This document shows positions 58,099 through 64,000 of a DNA stretch of 64,000 bases, piece by piece. The notes below the pieces were generated by a model that was not told the origin of the DNA, made no database searches, and saw only the letters and a program-made list of their open reading frames with translations. The stretch lies in assembly GCA_946480925.1 (NCBI GenBank), contig CAMLLU010000002.1, forward strand, positions 62,001 through 126,000, written 5' to 3'. Position 1 is the stretch's first letter, and each line of letters begins with the position of its first letter. The DNA comes from an uncultured Rivibacter sp. (lineage in GTDB: Bacteria; Pseudomonadota; Gammaproteobacteria; Burkholderiales; Burkholderiaceae). A program made the position numbers and the translations under genes.

Positions 58099-59040
58099 TC
58101 AGCCGGCCGCGGCTTCTTTGGCTGCCGCGAGCGTTGCCGCGTCTGCAAAGGCTTCGTGCGTACCGTGCTGTGTGCACGCAAAGGCGCCGGCCAATGCGCC
58201 GCGTTGCAGCGCCACGGGCCATGGTTGCCCGCTCAACCAGGCGCTCAGCACGCCGCACACGAAGGCATCGCCCGCACCGTTGCTGTCCACCACCGGGCCG
58301 GGTGGCGTTGTGGCTGGTTGTTCGATGGGGTTGTCTACTTGCTCGCGCAGCCATAGACGGCTGCCTTGTGCGCCGGCCGTCACGAGCACCGCCCGTGCCC
58401 GGCCTTCGCGCAGCAGGTGTTGCGCAACCTGCGCTTCGTGGAGGCGGCCTTCCAGCCGCGCGGCGCTCATGAATGCGAGATCCGCCTGCAGACCGTAGGC
58501 CAGGTGGTAGGGGTTCTCGCCGTCCCAGTCGTGCAGATCGGTCGATGAAGTCAACCCACGTTCGATGAGTGGCGCGAACAGCGCATGCGGCCAGCCGACG
58601 ATGGACACGTGCACGTGGCGGCTGCGTTCGAGTAGCGGCAGCCACGTCTCACCCGGCAATTGCAGGTCGGCGGGGTGACGGCCGTCGTAAAGCGACAGGC
58701 GCCGGCCCAGCGGGTCCACCAAGTTGACGCTGCGGCGCGTGCCCTGCTGCACGATCACCGGGCGGAAGTCCAGCCCTTCGCGCTCGAAACGGGCACGCAC
58801 CAGGCGGCCCGCTTCGTCGTCGCCGATCGCTTCGACGAAGCTCACACGCAGGCCGAGCGCCTTGAGCCCCAGGGCCACGCCGGTGCCGGTGTGGGCCACG
58901 TAGTCGTGCACCGGTGGTACGTGGATGCTGTCAGCCATCGGCAGCGGCAATGCAGGCACGTGCACGATGGTGTCGATGCCGGCACCGCCGGCGACGAGCA
59001 CGTCGATGTCCTTCGCGTTGGCGTGTTGCTGTGAGCTCAT
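58099..59040 (-). CDS. PfkB-family carbohydrate kinase
   Basis: 313 residues. The anion-hole motif VVDSNGAGDAFVCG carries the catalytic Asp, and VAHTGTGVALGLKALG is the substrate-side loop. The family phosphorylates sugars or nucleosides; specificity is unclear. ATG 59040 (MSSQQHAN) is chosen; trmL ends 4 bases upstream. It differs from the kinase at 3529-4437 in its motifs, so the two are not recent duplicates. Confidence 0.85.
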   Translation of the reverse strand: MSSQQHANAKDIDVLVAGGAGIDTIVHVPALPLPMADSIHVPPVHDYVAHTGTGVALGLKALGLRVSFVEAIGDDEAGRLVRARFEREGLDFRPVIVQQGTRRSVNLVDPLGRRLSLYDGRHPADLQLPGETWLPLLERSRHVHVSIVGWPHALFAPLIERGLTSSTDLHDWDGENPYHLAYGLQADLAFMSAARLEGRLHEAQVAQHLLREGRARAVLVTAGAQGSRLWLREQVDNPIEQPATTPPGPVVDSNGAGDAFVCGVLSAWLSGQPWPVALQRGALAGAFACTQHGTHEAFADAATLAAAKEAAAG

Positions 59041-59044
59041 GGGG

Positions 59045-59515
59045 TCAGGATCCGCCGGCATAGCCGTTCTGGCGCCAGGCATCGAACACCGTCACGGCCA
59101 CCGCATTGCTGAGGTTCAGGCTGCGCTGGCCGGCTCGCATCGGCAGCCGCACGCGTTGTGCTGGAGGAAAACCCTCGCGCAGTGATGGCAGCAGCCCACG
59201 TGTTTCGCAACCGAAGACGAGCCAGTCGCCCGGCTGCCACAACATTTCGCCCAGCAGCCGGCTGCCGTGCGTGGTGAAGGCGAACATGCGCGACAGTTCC
59301 GGCCTTTCAGCGTGCAGCAGCGCGGTCCAGGAGGCGTGGCGCTTGACGTCGGCGTACTCGTGGTAATCGAGCCCGGCGCGCTGCAGCAGCTTGTCGTCCA
59401 TCGAGAAGCCGAGCGGCTCCACCAGGTGCAACCGGCAGCCGGTGTTGGCCGCCAGGCGGATGACGTTGCCGGTGTTCGGCGGGATCTCAGGTTCGACGAG
59501 GACGATGTTGAACAT
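59045..59515 (-). CDS. trmL: tRNA (cytidine(34)-2'-O)-methyltransferase
   Basis: 156 residues, SPOUT fold. TrmL methylates the wobble ribose of some leucine tRNAs. The opening NIVLVEPEIPPNTGNVIRLA, the loop VFGCETRGLLPS and the knot segment RVRLPMRAGQRSLNLSNAVAV are diagnostic of TrmL (formerly YibK). It follows comF by 27 bases. Confidence 0.95.
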   Translation of the reverse strand: MFNIVLVEPEIPPNTGNVIRLAANTGCRLHLVEPLGFSMDDKLLQRAGLDYHEYADVKRHASWTALLHAERPELSRMFAFTTHGSRLLGEMLWQPGDWLVFGCETRGLLPSLREGFPPAQRVRLPMRAGQRSLNLSNAVAVTVFDAWRQNGYAGGS

Positions 59516-59542
59516 GGTGGCCGCATTGTCGCGGCGAGTCGA

Positions 59543-60253
59543 TCAATCGATCGGCGTGCGTGCCAGTACCCAGACGGCCACGCGGGCCGCGCCGCCCTGC
59601 AGCAGCGTGCGGGCCATTTCGGCAGCGGTGGCGCCTGTGGTCATCACATCGTCCACCACCGCGACCGCCTTGCCACTCAGCGCAGCGCGTCTTGCCGGCT
59701 CGACGACAAAGGCACCGCGCACGTTGGCAGCCCGCTTGGCCTGCGGCAACGCCAGTTGATGCGGCGTGTCCTTGATGCGCAACAGCAGGCCGGCATCGGC
59801 CGGCACCGACAGCCGCTGCGCCAGCCGCCGCGTGATCTCCCAGGCCTGGTTATGGCCCCGTTCACGCAAGCGCTCCGGCGAGAGCGGTGTGGGCAGCAGC
59901 AAATCGGGGAGTGGTCCCGCGTTTGCACGTACCGCGTCGCATAGTTGGCCTGCGAGCGTGGGTGCCAGGTCGAGTGCCGCACGAAATTTGAAGGCGGCCA
60001 ACAGATCGTCCCACGGGTAGTCGTAGTCGAAGGCCGCCACGGCTTGTTCGAAGGGAGGAGGATGCTGAATGCATTGCCCGCACAAGTTGGTGCCGGCCGG
60101 CACACGCAGGGCGCAACGCAAGCAGCGCGGCACTGCTGCCGCAAAGCGCTGCCGGCATGGGGCGCATACGCGGCGCGATTGCCACGTGTGGCACACCGCG
60201 CATTGGCTGGGCCAGCGAAAGGGCAGGGCGGCTGACAACGGCTGGCGAAACAT
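59543..60253 (-). CDS. ComF-family phosphoribosyltransferase-like protein
   Basis: 236 residues. Two C-x-x-C pairs near the N-terminus (CAVCHTWQSRRVCAPC and CLRC...LCGQC) form a zinc-ribbon region; the C-terminal domain has the PRPP loop AVVDDVMTTGATAAEM. ComF proteins are linked to DNA uptake, with a suggested helicase-associated role. It is divergent from the BioC-like gene with only 27 bases between starts. Confidence 0.92.
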   Translation of the reverse strand: MFRQPLSAALPFRWPSQCAVCHTWQSRRVCAPCRQRFAAAVPRCLRCALRVPAGTNLCGQCIQHPPPFEQAVAAFDYDYPWDDLLAAFKFRAALDLAPTLAGQLCDAVRANAGPLPDLLLPTPLSPERLRERGHNQAWEITRRLAQRLSVPADAGLLLRIKDTPHQLALPQAKRAANVRGAFVVEPARRAALSGKAVAVVDDVMTTGATAAEMARTLLQGGAARVAVWVLARTPID

Positions 60254-60280
60254 CGCGCTAGCCTACACTGCGCCCCCACC

Positions 60281-61192
60281 ATGAACGCTGCTCGCGAACC
60301 TTCAGCCAGCCGGCCCGATGCCGCGGCCGTGGCCCGGCGGCTGCGCCGCGCAGCCGCTGCGGATGCAGCGCCATGGCTGCATGGCGAGGTGGCACGTCGC
60401 ATGGCCGACAAGCTCGGATTCATCAAGGTGACGCCGCAGCGAGTGGTCGATTGGTGGAGTTTCTTCGGCGGTGGTGCGCAGGTGTTGGCCGAGCACTATC
60501 CGCAGGCCGAGCGCGTGATCGTGGAGCCGACGGCTGCGTTGCAGCAGCGCAGCCAGGCCGCCACCAAGCTGCCGTGGTGGTCGGCAAGACGGTGGCAGCA
60601 GGGCGCACCGACCGTGCTGCTCGATGCAGGGCAGGCGTTGCCGCGCGAGGCTCAACTGCTGTGGTCGAACATGGTGCTGCACTGGGCGGGTGATGCGCCT
60701 GCGGTCGTGGCCCGCTGGTTCGATTGCCTGGCGGTGGACGGCTTCGTGATGTTCTCGTGTTTCGGGCCCGACACGCTGAAGGAACTGCGAGCGCTGTACC
60801 AGCGCTGCGGCTGGGCTGCGCCCGCCCATGAGTTCACCGACATGCACAACATCGGCGACCTGCTGGTCGAAGCTGGCTTTTCCGACCCGGTGATGGACAT
60901 GGAACAGCTGACGCTCACCTATGCCTCGCCGGCGGCGTTGCTGGAAGAGCTGCGTGGCCTGGGCGGCAACGCGGGCATGGCCCGACATGCGGGTTTGCGC
61001 ACGCCGCGGTGGCGCCGCCGTCTCGAACAGGAACTTCAGGCTCTTTCCGGCGACGACGGCCGCCTCGCGATGAGCTTCGAGATCGTCTACGGCCACGCAT
61101 TCAAGCCGATACCGAGGGTGCGCATGGCAGAACAGGCCAGCGTGTCGCTGGAGCAAATGCGCCAGATGGTGCGCAAACCGCGCGATCGCTGA
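60281..61192 (+). CDS. BioC-like protein with altered SAM motif
   Basis: 303 residues. It aligns in layout with BioC, the malonyl-ACP methyltransferase of biotin synthesis: LWSNMVLHWAGD, MFSCFGPDTLKELR and the C-terminal FTDMHNIGDLLVEAGFSDPVMDME segments are all BioC-like. The SAM-binding loop, usually D-x-G-C-G-x-G, here reads DWWSFFGGGAQ, so methyl transfer is uncertain. It is away from other bio genes. It may be an inactive or repurposed paralogue, with a true BioC elsewhere. Confidence 0.75.
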   Translation: MNAAREPSASRPDAAAVARRLRRAAAADAAPWLHGEVARRMADKLGFIKVTPQRVVDWWSFFGGGAQVLAEHYPQAERVIVEPTAALQQRSQAATKLPWWSARRWQQGAPTVLLDAGQALPREAQLLWSNMVLHWAGDAPAVVARWFDCLAVDGFVMFSCFGPDTLKELRALYQRCGWAAPAHEFTDMHNIGDLLVEAGFSDPVMDMEQLTLTYASPAALLEELRGLGGNAGMARHAGLRTPRWRRRLEQELQALSGDDGRLAMSFEIVYGHAFKPIPRVRMAEQASVSLEQMRQMVRKPRDR

Positions 61193-61246
61193 TCAACGCT
61201 GATTGCTTGCAATGTTGTCGTATGGCCAATGCAGCACCGTTGCCGG

Positions 61247-61277
61247 TTGGAGCCCGCCATTTGCGCTGCTATAAAAT
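61247..61277 (+). promoter_or_regulatory. Candidate promoter of the cytochrome oxidase genes
   Basis: TTGGAG (61247-61252) and TATAAA (61270-61275, continuing AT) are 17 bases apart, upstream of DUF2244-coxB-coxA. A perfect dyad with arms TTTGAC and GTCAAA (61310-61325) lies just downstream of the expected start site and could be an operator. Confidence 0.5.
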
Positions 61278-61386
61278 CGGTTGGTTTTGCTGACTGCGCT
61301 TGTGGTTTGTTTGACAGACGTCAAAGACGACCGGCAAGCGTGGCCTGCAGGGCACGGTGATTCAGGGCGAATGGAGCTGTGGCCAC

Positions 61387-61950
61387 ATGGCAGCACCCGT
61401 TTCCTCCGCGACTCCCGCTCCGGTGGCTATGCTGCTGCGCTTCGGCTCGGTGACCGAATCCGGTCAGCCCGCGTCGGCGAACGAGGAGTGGAGGGTGGAG
61501 TGGGTGCTCAAGCGCAACTGCTCCCTGTCGCCCAGGCAGACGATGGCGGTGTACGCCTCGCTGTGTGTGGTTTCCCTCGGGATAGCGGCTTGCTTCTGGG
61601 CGCTCGGCGCCACGATGGTGATGCCGTTTGCCTGGGCTGAGCTGTTGGCCTTGGGCGCCTGCCTGCTGGTCTATGCCCGTCATGCGGGGGATCAGGAGCG
61701 CATCGCGCTGTCACGCGAGCGGCTCACGGTGGAACACCGCCATGGCGGGTACGTCGATTGCGCCGAGTTCCAGCCACCCTGGGTGAGCGTGGAGGCGGGG
61801 CATGGCGAAAGCGCTCTCATCGAGCTGTCGGGCCGAGGCGTACGCATCGAGGTGGGGCGGTATGTGCGCCCGGAGTTGCGAGACGACCTGGCCCGAGAAT
61901 TTCGTGCAGCGCTGCGCCGGTCTTTGCAGATGGATGCAGCACGTGGCTAA
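61387..61950 (+). CDS. DUF2244 membrane protein of the cox locus
   Basis: 187 residues from ATG 61387 (GTG 61357 is also in frame). After a variable N-terminus, EWVLKRNCSLSPRQTMAVYASLCVVSL is the DUF2244 signature, with two membrane helices (about 62-82 and 88-108) and a soluble C-terminal part. The family often precedes coxB in Burkholderiales and may help oxidase biogenesis, though no role is proven. coxB starts 27 bases later. Confidence 0.85.
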   Translation: MAAPVSSATPAPVAMLLRFGSVTESGQPASANEEWRVEWVLKRNCSLSPRQTMAVYASLCVVSLGIAACFWALGATMVMPFAWAELLALGACLLVYARHAGDQERIALSRERLTVEHRHGGYVDCAEFQPPWVSVEAGHGESALIELSGRGVRIEVGRYVRPELRDDLAREFRAALRRSLQMDAARG

Positions 61951-61977
61951 GAAGATTTTGAAACTGAGACGACCACG

Positions 61978-63150
61978 ATGAAGACGATGAAAGCACTGGG
62001 TCACAAGGCCGGTCAGCTCGCAGTGGCCTTCGGCGCGATGCTCGCGGCGAAAACGGCCATGGCCGTCAACTCGCTGCCGGGTGGCCCTGCGGTGAACCAG
62101 CTCGACCTGCACCCGCCGGTGACCAAGATCGCCGCCGAACAGCAGTGGCTGCACTACTTCATGCTGATCATCTGCACCGTGATCTTCATCGCAGTGTTCG
62201 GGGTGATGTTCTATTCCATCCTGAAGCACCGCAAGTCCCTGGGCGCCAAGCCCGCCAACTTCCACGAGTCCACCACGGTCGAGATCGTCTGGACCATCGT
62301 GCCGTTCATCATCGTGATCCTGATGGCGCTGCCGGCCACCAAGGCCGTGGTCGCGATGAAAGACACCACCAATGCCGACCTCACAATCAAGGCCACCGGC
62401 TACCAGTGGAAATGGGGTTACGACTACCTCAAGGGTGAAGGCGAGGGCATCGCCTTCCTGTCCACGCTCGACACCACGCAGCGCGTGATGTCCGACATGG
62501 GCAAGCCCGAAGGCGACGATTACCTGCTGCGCGTCGACAATCCGCTGGTCGTGCCGGTCAACAAGAAGATCCGCATCGTCACCACCGCCAACGACGTGAT
62601 TCACGCCTGGATGGTGCCGGCCTTCGGTGTGAAGCAGGATGCCATTCCCGGCTTCGTGCGCGACACGTGGTTCCGCGCCGAAAAGACTGGCGACTTCTAC
62701 GGCCAGTGTGCCGAGCTTTGCGGCAAGGAGCACGCCTACATGCCCATCCACGTGAAGGTGCTGTCCAACGAGGACTACGCCAAGTGGGTCGAAGGCAAGA
62801 AGAAGGAAATGGCTGCCAAGGCCGACGATCCGAGCAAGGTGTGGGAACTTGCCGAGCTGGCTGCGCGAGGCGAGAAGGTCTATGCCGCCAACTGCGCTGC
62901 CTGCCACCAGCCCAACGGCAAGGGCGCCGGCCCGATCAAGCCGCTCGACGGTTCGCCCGTGGTGCTCGACGCCGACAAGAGTAAGCAACTGGCGATCGTG
63001 CTCAACGGCGCTGCCAACGGCGCGATGCCGGCGTGGAAGCAGCTGTCCGACACCGAGCTCGCCGCGGTGATTACCTTCACCAAGAACAACTGGTCGAACA
63101 AGACCGGCCAGATCGTGCAGCCCGCTGAAGTGCAGGCCGCCCGCAAGTAA
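61978..63150 (+). CDS. coxB: Cytochrome c oxidase subunit II with fused cytochrome c domain
   Basis: 390 residues. A signal-like N-terminus and two membrane helices (about 55-80 and 100-120) precede the periplasmic CuA domain: the histidine in DVIHAW, C244 and C248 in CAELCGKEH, and a later Met/His. A C-terminal c-type cytochrome follows, with haem site CAACH starting at C306. Fused subunit II takes electrons from soluble cytochrome c or a donor complex and passes them to subunit I. coxA starts 27 bases downstream. Confidence 0.95.
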   Translation: MKTMKALGHKAGQLAVAFGAMLAAKTAMAVNSLPGGPAVNQLDLHPPVTKIAAEQQWLHYFMLIICTVIFIAVFGVMFYSILKHRKSLGAKPANFHESTTVEIVWTIVPFIIVILMALPATKAVVAMKDTTNADLTIKATGYQWKWGYDYLKGEGEGIAFLSTLDTTQRVMSDMGKPEGDDYLLRVDNPLVVPVNKKIRIVTTANDVIHAWMVPAFGVKQDAIPGFVRDTWFRAEKTGDFYGQCAELCGKEHAYMPIHVKVLSNEDYAKWVEGKKKEMAAKADDPSKVWELAELAARGEKVYAANCAACHQPNGKGAGPIKPLDGSPVVLDADKSKQLAIVLNGAANGAMPAWKQLSDTELAAVITFTKNNWSNKTGQIVQPAEVQAARK

Positions 63151-63177
63151 ACGCTAGCCGCAGAACGAGGATCGACC

Positions 63178-64000
63178 ATGAGTGCTGTTCTGGACCAACA
63201 CGGTCACGTCGCCGGTGACCACGCACACACCGACCATGCGCACGATCACCCGCACGGCTGGCGCCGCTGGGTGTTCGCCACCAACCACAAGGACATCGGG
63301 ACGCTGTACCTGCTGTTCTCGTTCACGATGCTGATGATTGGCGGCATCCTTGCGCTGGGGATCCGTACCGAGCTGTTCCACCCAGGCCTGCAGTTCGTGA
63401 ACCCCGAGCTGTTCAACCAGTTCACCACGATGCACGGCCTCATCATGGTGTTCGGCGCCATCATGCCGGCCTTCGTGGGCTTCGCGAACTGGATGATCCC
63501 GCTGCAGATCGGCGCGTCCGACATGGCCTTCGCGCGGATGAACAACTTCAGCTTCTGGCTGATGATCCCCGCGGCCATCATGCTCGTGGCGTCGTTCTTC
63601 ATGCCCGGTGGCGCACCCGCCGCCGGCTGGACGCTGTATGCGCCGCTGACGCTGCAGATGGGCCCGTCCATGGATGCCGGCATCTTCGCGATGCACATCC
63701 TGGGTGCCTCGTCCATCATGGGCTCGATCAACATCATCGTGACCATCCTGAACATGCGCGCGCCCGGCATGACGCTGCTCAAGATGCCGCTGTTCGCCTG
63801 GACCTGGCTCATCACCGCCTACCTGCTGATCGCAGTGATGCCGGTGCTGGCTGGCGCCATCACGATGACGCTGACCGACCGCCATTTCGGCACCAGCTTC
63901 TTCAACCCCGCAGGCGGCGGCGACCCGGTGATGTACCAGCACATCTTCTGGTTCTTCGGTCACCCCGAGGTCTACATCATGATCCTGCCGGCGTTCGGCA
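63178..64000 (+). CDS. coxA: Cytochrome c oxidase subunit I (partial, runs off the window)
   Basis: The first 274 codons are present from ATG 63178. [20 protein letters not shown] opens the conserved part; H86 in [11 protein letters not shown] is a haem a ligand, and HPEVY (H262-Y266) supplies the CuB histidine and cross-linked tyrosine at the oxygen site. Residues 8-28 are unusually histidine-rich before the first helix. The complete protein would be about 530 residues. It is the catalytic subunit of the aa3-type terminal oxidase. Confidence 0.96.
   Translation, partial: MSAVLDQHGHVAGDHAHTDHAHDHPHGWRRWVFATNHKDIGTLYLLFSFTMLMIGGILALGIRTELFHPGLQFVNPELFNQFTTMHGLIMVFGAIMPAFVGFANWMIPLQIGASDMAFARMNNFSFWLMIPAAIMLVASFFMPGGAPAAGWTLYAPLTLQMGPSMDAGIFAMHILGASSIMGSINIIVTILNMRAPGMTLLKMPLFAWTWLITAYLLIAVMPVLAGAITMTLTDRHFGTSFFNPAGGGDPVMYQHIFWFFGHPEVYIMILPAFG

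Overview
The window is high-GC chromosomal DNA from a beta-proteobacterium of the order Burkholderiales, most likely a Rubrivivax/Leptothrix/Rhizobacter-like genus. This is inferred from several features: an AccBC-PrmA-DUF3426 run, rubredoxin next to pilG, PyrR-PyrB with a dihydroorotase-like subunit, a DUF2244-coxB-coxA order, a lysine/alanine-rich histone H1-like protein and an orphan Bug-type binding protein. Genes are packed tightly with many 1-4 base overlaps. I see no rRNA, tRNA, CRISPR array, insertion sequence, phage gene or integrase. No gap between genes exceeds 300 bases; the longest are 201-422 and 1608-1818.

Layout. 1-2694 (+): the end of nrdA, nrdB, a histone H1-like gene with a clear terminator, and a DUF167 gene, followed by a small exported TonB-like protein (2773-3243, +). 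3256-14715 (-) is a long run, reading in the direction of transcription: RNase II-family enzyme, TonB, AroE, MtgA, an unknown protein, a TlpA-type thioredoxin, AroQ, AccB, AccC, PrmA, a DUF3426 zinc-ribbon protein, a PfkB/adenosine-kinase-like protein and a tiny coiled-coil ORF. 14800-19330 (-): Mpl, DUF454, YqiA-like esterase, riboflavin synthase and fumarase C. 19433-22460 (+): oligopeptidase A and a DUF6644/DUF6152 pair. 22457-24701 (-): ThiD and HemL.

24858-36432 (+) is the type IV pilus chemosensory cluster: rubredoxin, PilG, PilH, PilI, PilJ, a 2132-residue PilL/ChpA hybrid kinase and, 21 bases later, a GGEEF diguanylate cyclase. 36623-43305 (+) is a TetR regulator followed by a tripartite RND efflux pump in the order outer-membrane factor, adaptor, permease. 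43328-44815 (-) is a photolyase. 44852-49452 (+) holds AlgH, RuvX, PyrR, PyrB, an inactive dihydroorotase homologue and a PlsC acyltransferase. A degenerate HD-GYP protein follows at 49637-50758 (+), behind a strongly structured leader.

50878-51624 (-) is GpmA. 51753-55227 (+): rhodanese, glutaredoxin 3, SecB, GpsA and a Bug protein. 55342-60253 (-): a DUF4401/GDYXXLXY fusion, DUF2157, a sugar kinase, TrmL and ComF. 60281-64000 (+): a BioC-like protein, DUF2244, CoxB with a fused cytochrome c domain, and the start of CoxA, cut by the window end.

Most genes are housekeeping (dNTPs, pyrimidines, fatty acid, shikimate, haem, thiamine, riboflavin, peptidoglycan recycling, secretion, respiration). 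The best candidates for undescribed biology are: the DUF6644/DUF6152 pair, whose exported partner would start with His-His after signal cleavage, like copper-brace proteins; the four-hairpin leader that buries the ribosome binding site of the degenerate HD-GYP gene; and the link of a cyclase to the Pil chemosensory array.
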